Source of the DNA: Taishania sp965247975
GTDB taxonomy: Bacteria; Bacteroidota; Bacteroidia; Flavobacteriales_D; Crocinitomicaceae
Assembly (NCBI GenBank): GCA_965247975.1
Contig: OZ252050.1
Location: 1,798,001 to 1,862,000, forward strand
Direction of reading: 5' to 3'
DNA length: 64,000 nt
Positions within the stretch are counted from its first letter, which is position 1, and each line of letters begins with the position of its first letter. The translations under genes were made by a program, and so were the position numbers. Below are positions 60,079 to 64,000 of this stretch, in pieces. The notes under the pieces are model-generated. The model saw only the letters and a program-made list of their open reading frames with translations, did no database searches and was not told where the DNA came from.

Positions 60079-60420
60079 CTATTTCTTTAACATGCGACGA
60101 ATTATTTTGTCACGCATTGGTTTTTCAATGCACTTTCTGCGACAAATGATAAGAATCAAGGTCAATAGGAAATAAAAACCCGTGACGATTAGAAAACCTA
60201 AAGCGTAATCATTGAAATAACGAGAAATACAAAATCCTACCGTAATGCTAAAAAATAATACCAACAAGAAAAGCGAAAAACCTACAATGAGTAGGCTCAT
60301 GATGCTTGATCCAAAAACAGAAATGCGTTCTGTTGCACTCAATTTAAAGAGTTCAATGTTCGTTTGCACGTACACTTTTAAACTTTTGGTCAATTCTTCT
60401 ATTTTTCCTGTATCTGGCAT
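60079..60420 (-). CDS. Holin-like/DUF1469 membrane protein
   Basis: 113 residues. A cytosolic helix (KIEELTKSLKVYVQTNIELF) leads into two TM segments (IMSLLIVGFSLFLLVLFF and GFLIVTGFYFLLTLILIIC) and a basic tail (RRKCIEKPMRDKIIRRML). This is the usual plan of the putative phage-holin superfamily (DUF1469/PF07332), which in Bacteroidetes sits with YtxH genes. A chromosomal stress-envelope protein and not a phage remnant. Confidence 0.75.
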   Translation of the reverse strand: MPDTGKIEELTKSLKVYVQTNIELFKLSATERISVFGSSIMSLLIVGFSLFLLVLFFSITVGFCISRYFNDYALGFLIVTGFYFLLTLILIICRRKCIEKPMRDKIIRRMLKK

Positions 60421-60569
60421 GTACTTAAGATTTAATTACTTAATCCAAAACAATGGTCAGCTGCTGAATCTAACACTGAAGCGAGAAACCTAGCATTTGA
60501 CCACTGTTAAGAATTAGTTGAACTTAGACGCTCGATCCGAATGAATGCATGAAATGCAGACTTTCAAAT

Positions 60570-60761
60570 CTAAGCTTGATGGTCTAATTCAAATTTTTCT
60601 TTTTGTATTTTGTCTTTAAGATCTTTCGCAACATCTTTTGCACCACTCATCAATTTTTGACGTGTTTTGCTTCCTTTGTCTGGAGCGAATAAAATGCCTA
60701 ATGCTGCTCCGACTGCTGCTCCTAGAACTAATGCTCCTACTACTTTCCCTGAATTTTCCAT
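60570..60761 (-). CDS. YtxH-domain protein
   Basis: 63 residues. Signature YtxH sequence: VVGALVLGAAVGAALGILFA with PDKGSKTRQKLMSGAKD following, a Gly-rich TM helix and a basic amphipathic helix. YtxH proteins are general-stress envelope proteins. Cotranscribed with lmo0937-type, holin-like and AI-2E genes, an arrangement common in Flavobacteria. Confidence 0.92.
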   Translation of the reverse strand: MENSGKVVGALVLGAAVGAALGILFAPDKGSKTRQKLMSGAKDVAKDLKDKIQKEKFELDHQA

Positions 60762-60785
60762 GATACTTTATTTATTTGTTTTAAT

Positions 60786-60938
60786 TTATACTCTGTTTCC
60801 GCTGATAAGTCGAAACAAAACAGCGATTACGGCAATTGCCAGTAAGATGTGAATGAGTGACCCAAAGTCGTAGGCATAATAACCGATAGCCCAAAGAACA
60901 ATTAAAATCACTGCGATTACATATAATAGATTACTCAT
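60786..60938 (-). CDS. lmo0937-family small membrane protein
   Basis: 50 residues from the internal ATG at 60938, the standard size of the family (MSNLLYVIAVILIVLWAIGY then LIHILLAIAVIAVLF). The longer frame to 60983 adds 15 hydrophilic residues. Two TM helices. First gene of the 60938-58499 envelope operon, so its promoter is expected between 60940 and 61085. Confidence 0.88.
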   Translation of the reverse strand: MSNLLYVIAVILIVLWAIGYYAYDFGSLIHILLAIAVIAVLFRLISGNRV

Positions 60939-61084
60939 TTTTCTAAGGTGTTTGTGTGCGTTAAACTCATTCATTGTAATCAATCTTCTTTGAAAAAATC
61001 AATTCCAATTGACATTACAAAGGTGGCGTCTTTCAATGGAGTAAGTCTTACAGATTAAAATTTGAAAATTACATGATTCCTTTT

Positions 61085-61498
61085 TCATAATTGAGTTAGC
61101 GGTTTCATTTTAAGAAATGCAACTCCAAGCCACACAACCGAAACAGTCATCGTTATTGCACCAATTAAAACTAAAACAGGTGGTAAGCCAAAATAGACTT
61201 CGGATAATATTCCAAGTGGCATCAATAAACCTATCAATGCTAACCAAGAAATAGCTTTGACATTTTTAAGTTTGTCACTAAAACGAAGTAACAAATATCC
61301 TATTAGAATATTTAGAAATGCAAAAAGGTTTCCATGAACATGAGCTAATCGAGTTTCAAAGTGTTTTCCGATACTGTAAGAATTAGCCCATTCCTCTTTT
61401 CCTGGTGCAAAGTCACGAAGGTAAATTAACAAAAAACCATAAGCCATAAAAAAGCCCATTATCAAAAATCCTATTGCGATGTTGTTTTTGCCGTTCAT
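61085..61498 (-). CDS. Four-TM membrane protein with HVHG motif
   Basis: 137 residues, four TM helices (AIGFLIMGFFMAYGFLLIYL, HVHGNLFAFLNILIGYLLL, AISWLALIGLLMPLGILS, LPPVLVLIGAITMTVSVVWL). TM2 begins with RLAHVHGNLFAF, an H-x-H-G pattern that recalls heme ligands of NorB/oxidase-like subunits and the DUF2871 group. The motif is seen, the haem role is inference. Single gene, flanked by a spacer repeat at 61641. Confidence 0.62.
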   Translation of the reverse strand: MNGKNNIAIGFLIMGFFMAYGFLLIYLRDFAPGKEEWANSYSIGKHFETRLAHVHGNLFAFLNILIGYLLLRFSDKLKNVKAISWLALIGLLMPLGILSEVYFGLPPVLVLIGAITMTVSVVWLGVAFLKMKPLTQL

Positions 61499-61640
61499 AT
61501 TGTTTCAAATTTTATGGATGAATAAAATTCAAAGTTAGCTTTGCAATCACTATGAACTATTATACAATTATGGAATTAAGTTGTATAATTTCTATGTTTT
61601 TTTCGTCAATAGTTTTTCTGATTGTTGGATTCGGTAAGCT

Positions 61641-61726
61641 TGCCGCTAACGGTTTCGCAGTTGGCGAAGTAGTTCTTTTTCTCGAATATGTAAGTGCGTC
61701 ATTTTGCTTACTGTTGTTAAGTGGCG
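61641..61726 (-). repeat. attC-like spacer with RYYYAAC end
   Basis: Minus strand CACTTAACAACAGTAAGC begins with ACTTAAC, which fits RYYYAAC exactly; the distal end reads GAAACCGTTAGCGGC. Inner arms: cttac/gtaag near aacagtaagc...tgcttac. It lies about 30 nt after the ParE stop. Part of the plus-strand frame 61552-61818 overlies it. Confidence 0.7.
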
Positions 61727-61754
61727 TTCATTTTTTCACCCGCGAAGCGAGCAA

Positions 61755-62051
61755 CTACGTTAATTTATTCTTCAAATCCATTCGCTCGTGCAGGATTCTC
61801 GTTATTTCAATCGTTTGATCTTCCAATACACGATAGAAAATGATATGCTTTGAGGTAAGTTTTCCCTTCAGATCTGGATAAATTTCTGGATATTCTTTAC
61901 CAATTTGTGGTTTCTTAGCGATTGTTGAACAAGCACTAATTATTAGCTTATAATATTTGTCCGCTTGGCTTTCAGACCATGTCTCAACAGTGTAATTCCA
62001 GATATCAGATAGATCCTTTACGGCATTGTTTGTTAACTTAAACTTTGCCAT
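61755..62051 (-). CDS. parE: ParE/RelE-family toxin
   Basis: 98 residues. KFKLTNNAVKDLSDIWNYT start, VETWSESQADKYYKLIISAC helix, PQIGKEYPEIYPDLKGKLTS, KHIIFYRVLEDQTIEITRIL-HERMD: all parts of the RelE/ParE fold (Pfam PF05016), ParE-like by the RILHERMD ending. Poisons gyrase or cleaves mRNA in this family; ParE-type suggests gyrase. Its gene begins one base after the antitoxin's stop. Symbol marks family only. Confidence 0.92.
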   Translation of the reverse strand: MAKFKLTNNAVKDLSDIWNYTVETWSESQADKYYKLIISACSTIAKKPQIGKEYPEIYPDLKGKLTSKHIIFYRVLEDQTIEITRILHERMDLKNKLT

Positions 62052-62294
62052 TTATTTTCTACTTGCTTTCAACTTTTTTAAATGCTCGTCGGCGTCGAAA
62101 TCTTCAGCTAAACCACTATTAATCCCTTCGTCAATCGCATGACGCAAAGCAATAATTTTCTGTTCCTCTTCTTCAAGCAGTCTCAATCCAGCACGAACAA
62201 CTTCACTTGCATTTTTGTACCGTCCTTCTCTTAAAATACGTTGAATAAATTGATCAAAATAACTACCCAAAGTAATGGATGTGTTTTTACTCAT
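62052..62294 (-). CDS. parD: ParD-family antitoxin
   Basis: 80 residues from the ATG at 62294; the frame upstream to 62321 adds nine hydrophobic residues and is less likely. MSKNTSITLGSYFDQFIQRI, REGRYKNASEVVRAGLRLLE, then ALRHAIDEGINSGLAEDFDA: the ribbon-helix-helix and toxin-binding tail of ParD (CC2985 family). Cognate of the adjacent ParE toxin, and autoregulates the pair by family. TA pairs are typical stabilisers of cassette arrays. Confidence 0.92.
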   Translation of the reverse strand: MSKNTSITLGSYFDQFIQRILREGRYKNASEVVRAGLRLLEEEEQKIIALRHAIDEGINSGLAEDFDADEHLKKLKASRK

Positions 62295-62378
62295 AACAAT
62301 TAATTTTAGCAAACATACCAAATATTGGTATTAATTCAAAGTGTATTTGGGTGTTTTTTGGGGATGTAGTTAATCCTA

Positions 62379-62457
62379 CATAGCGGTTTCCAAATAGACA
62401 AAGGCGTTTTACGAATCTATTACTTTTTGCGCATTTGCTTGTTTGGTGTTATGGGTA
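62379..62457 (-). repeat. A-II spacer
   Basis: Minus strand TACCCATAACACCAAACAAG at the gene-proximal end (AAC intact), ends TTTGGAAACCGCTATGTAGG, with GCT for GTT. CCAAA/TTTGG arms. Begins right after the TGA at 62458. Confidence 0.78.
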
Positions 62458-62943
62458 TCAACTTTTTGCCATTCTTTCAAGCATTATCATGATGTTGTGC
62501 ATATCGAAAACGTCTTCACCTTTGGGGCCATAAAGAGTCATCATAATACCATCTTTCTTTCTTACAAGAATTTTGTCTTGCTTGAACTTTTTCAATCGAA
62601 ATAGAAATAGGCTTAGTTTTGTAGGTTCCTTTGAAGAAAAAACACCCAGAGGATCGTCACCAATAGTGTGCTCATCTATATTCGAGTATCTAACGGTATC
62701 AAATGATTGATCCGATCCACTTGCAATCATATTTGTTCCAAATATCGTCCATCGATTATTCTTCCCTTTGAATAAAATTACAGGTTTGCCAATTGTTTTT
62801 GATCCTAGAACAATTGTAAATCTCTTTTTTTCGACGGAACATAGGTCGTCGAAAAAGATGGAGTTCTTCTTTGGAAGTCCATTTTTCTTACCTCTCCATT
62901 TTAGCCTATTTTCTATGTACTCTTCAGAATGTTTCATGTTCAA
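62458..62943 (-). CDS. Unknown 161-aa protein
   Basis: 161 residues, soluble. It starts MNMKHSEEYIENRLKWRGKK, then strands FTIVLGSKTIGKPVILFKGK, NRWTIFGTNMIASGSDQSFD, YSNIDEHTIGDDPLGVFSSK, and KDGIMMTLYGPKGEDVFD. The alternating strand pattern and D-P-L-G-V-F resemble a small PH-like domain. Not recognised. B repeat copy 9 upstream, A-II spacer downstream, hence a complete cassette-like unit. Confidence 0.65.
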   Translation of the reverse strand: MNMKHSEEYIENRLKWRGKKNGLPKKNSIFFDDLCSVEKKRFTIVLGSKTIGKPVILFKGKNNRWTIFGTNMIASGSDQSFDTVRYSNIDEHTIGDDPLGVFSSKEPTKLSLFLFRLKKFKQDKILVRKKDGIMMTLYGPKGEDVFDMHNIMIMLERMAKS

Positions 62944-62962
62944 CTAAACACAATTCTTCATT

Positions 62963-63119
62963 ACCCATAACTTACTTATCCCCACAACTCCCATTAACCT
63001 CTAATTCCAATTTCTCATTTTTCTTATCATTTAATCCACTGAAAACCAATCGAAAATACAACAAACAGGTGTAAGAACTTGAAATCATATTTGGCGAGTT
63101 GCGCATATTCAAATATAGG
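62963..63119 (-). repeat. Repeat B, copy 9
   Basis: Outer arm cccataacttacttatcccc then acaactccc; central taatccactgaaaaccaatc and caggtgtaagaacttgaaat; inner arm gcgagttgcgcatattcaaa then tatagg. TATATTTG at 63117-63110. CAACTC/GAGTTG inner arms pair. Confidence 0.82.
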
Positions 63120-63190
63120 AATTTATTTTCCAAAAAGGGGAGGAGAGCTAATAGTTAAGCATTTGAATGTTTTGTTAGTATGTGTTCGAT

Positions 63191-63877
63191 TTAAATGAAT
63201 TCAAATAATTCATTGCGTTTAGGTAATTCCCATGCCTCAGTATCATAGTTGTATTCCAATCCTTTCCATTTTATGCGAAATGAGTTGATTTTCACTTGAT
63301 TTACTCTTTTCAAAAGCGCATCCATTTCATCATCATTCAACCTTTTGCAACCGATTGAAAATCTAATCCAATCTTTTTGGTTGTAGTTAATTTCTGAAAT
63401 GAAAAGGGTAATCGTATTTTCGGAATCTGAGCCGGAAAAGTATGTGTGTTCAGGACTGTCTGACGCAATTGAAATTGCAGTAAAATCTACTTCATGAAAA
63501 ACAAATTTAGCGTTCTTCAAAACTGTTTCAAGTTCTTCGTTCTTTTCAGAAATAAAATTGAAGTTGGCTTGGGTGAATTCTGACTTGTTATAGCTAATCA
63601 GTTTGATTATGGATGCATAACTTCCTAAAACTTCATTGACACAATTCATTAAATCCGTGAAGGTTGGAGCATCTCCAAAATCGAGAAGTGCTGCGGAAAT
63701 AAAATCAGCACCTTGGGCAGAACCAAATCCTATTCCTAATTCCATTAACCCAGCGCTAAGTTGTGAATCAATTGAATCTAAATCATTAACAGTAACTGTT
63801 TCAACAAAATCAATTCTCAACGTGACATCAAAGGCCAGATCAGCATCTATAATGTTATTTTGGATTTTTTCGTTCAT
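63191..63877 (-). CDS. Unknown 228-aa acidic protein
   Basis: 228 residues, soluble and acidic. It begins MNEKIQNNIIDADLAFDVTL, RIDFVETVTVNDLDSI, then SAGLMELGIGFGSAQGADFI and FTDLMNCVNEVLGSYASIIK, and a beta-rich second half (HTYFSGSDSENTITLFISEI, RFSIGCKRLNDDEMDALLKR). No family recognised. The conserved-looking GIGFGSAQGADF loop may form a binding pocket. Upstream lies the edge of the window. Confidence 0.6.
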   Translation of the reverse strand: MNEKIQNNIIDADLAFDVTLRIDFVETVTVNDLDSIDSQLSAGLMELGIGFGSAQGADFISAALLDFGDAPTFTDLMNCVNEVLGSYASIIKLISYNKSEFTQANFNFISEKNEELETVLKNAKFVFHEVDFTAISIASDSPEHTYFSGSDSENTITLFISEINYNQKDWIRFSIGCKRLNDDEMDALLKRVNQVKINSFRIKWKGLEYNYDTEAWELPKRNELFEFI

Positions 63878-63949
63878 TTATTTCTTTTCATGTACTTCTC
63901 TTTGTAGAAGCTGCTTGAGTGGTAAAGTGTAGGTGATGCTAAACGTAGT

Positions 63950-64000
63950 TTATTTGAATATGTTCTTTAATCTGTCCCAAAATGTGTTTTTAATCTGCGT
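63950..64000 (-). CDS. C-terminal end of a gene running off the window
   Basis: The last 16 codons of an open minus-strand frame (NTFWDRLKNIFK then TAA at 63950) run to the right edge. Basic and aromatic residues in that order are a frequent C-terminus of small proteins. Too short to name. Confidence 0.45.
   Translation of the reverse strand, partial: TQIKNTFWDRLKNIFK

Noticed and set aside
61552..61818. Plus-strand 88-aa frame with hydrophobic stretches
   Set aside because: It covers the spacer at 61641 and the end of parE; the minus-strand gene and repeat explain the sequence, and it is the only such plus-strand candidate.
1..64000. CRISPR array, tRNA or rRNA genes
   Set aside because: No regularly spaced direct repeats with unique spacers, and no cloverleaf with CCA-type end or rRNA block was seen by eye. 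A dedicated tRNA scan would be needed to exclude a single tRNA.
1..64000. Integrase, transposase or phage structural gene
   Set aside because: None of the translated proteins has a tyrosine/serine recombinase or DDE motif. The holin-like protein at 60079 belongs to a chromosomal stress operon and is no sign of a prophage.

Overview
The window looks like a chromosome segment of an AT-rich Bacteroidota (Flavobacteriales; a Fluviicola/Crocinitomicaceae-type organism is my best guess). Three C-terminal type IX secretion (T9SS) sorting domains, many Bacteroidetes-style lipoproteins, A-rich leaders without clear Shine-Dalgarno sites, and promoters of the flavobacterial TTG/TAnnTTTG type support this. 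No tRNA, rRNA, CRISPR array, transposase or integrase was seen. Every credible protein gene (about 85, plus fragments) lies on the minus strand.

Layout, left to right. 0.2-10.8 kb: a TPR protein, a five-gene operon of exported proteins (1854-6078), an S41 peptidase, a membrane protein/winged-helix regulator pair with its own operator-like promoter, and small lipoprotein genes. 10.9-29.5 kb: unrelated small genes (thioesterase, GNAT enzymes, PH-domain protein, TonB-like protein, alpha/beta hydrolase, XRE/DUF2975 pair) with dispersed repeats between them, including two near-identical T9SS surface proteins that flank a broken gene. 29.9-34.8 kb: a compact module with a Crp/Fnr regulator, two YceI proteins, a two-domain VOC/glyoxalase protein, a carboxylesterase-type hydrolase, a ferredoxin and RibA; it resembles quinone or electrophile detoxification. 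34.8-35.65 kb: two copies of a 396-bp element with inverted ends. 35.7-58.4 kb: a mosaic of single genes (lipoproteins, GNATs, CPBP protease, DinB, LysE, DMP19, DUF4259, DUF1963 and DUF6183-type proteins), most followed by a short oriented repeat. 58.5-61.5 kb: an envelope/stress operon (lmo0937-type, YtxH, holin-like, AI-2E). 61.7-64 kb: a ParE/ParD pair and unknown genes.

The most interesting signal is between the genes. At least four families of short imperfectly palindromic repeats (called A-I to A-IV here) begin within about 15 nt of a stop codon, or overlap it, always in the same orientation. Several carry AAC...GTT ends like integron attC sites. A second, 150-160 bp family (B, nine copies) has 25-bp imperfect terminal inverted repeats, always sits just 5' of a gene, and carries a TATATTTG -10-type box. 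Together with the one-strand, functionally unrelated and immunity-protein-rich gene content, this looks like an integron-type cassette array without an integrase in view, or a different system that shuffles single genes between recombinogenic spacers. That reading is inference; the repeats and their positions are seen directly.
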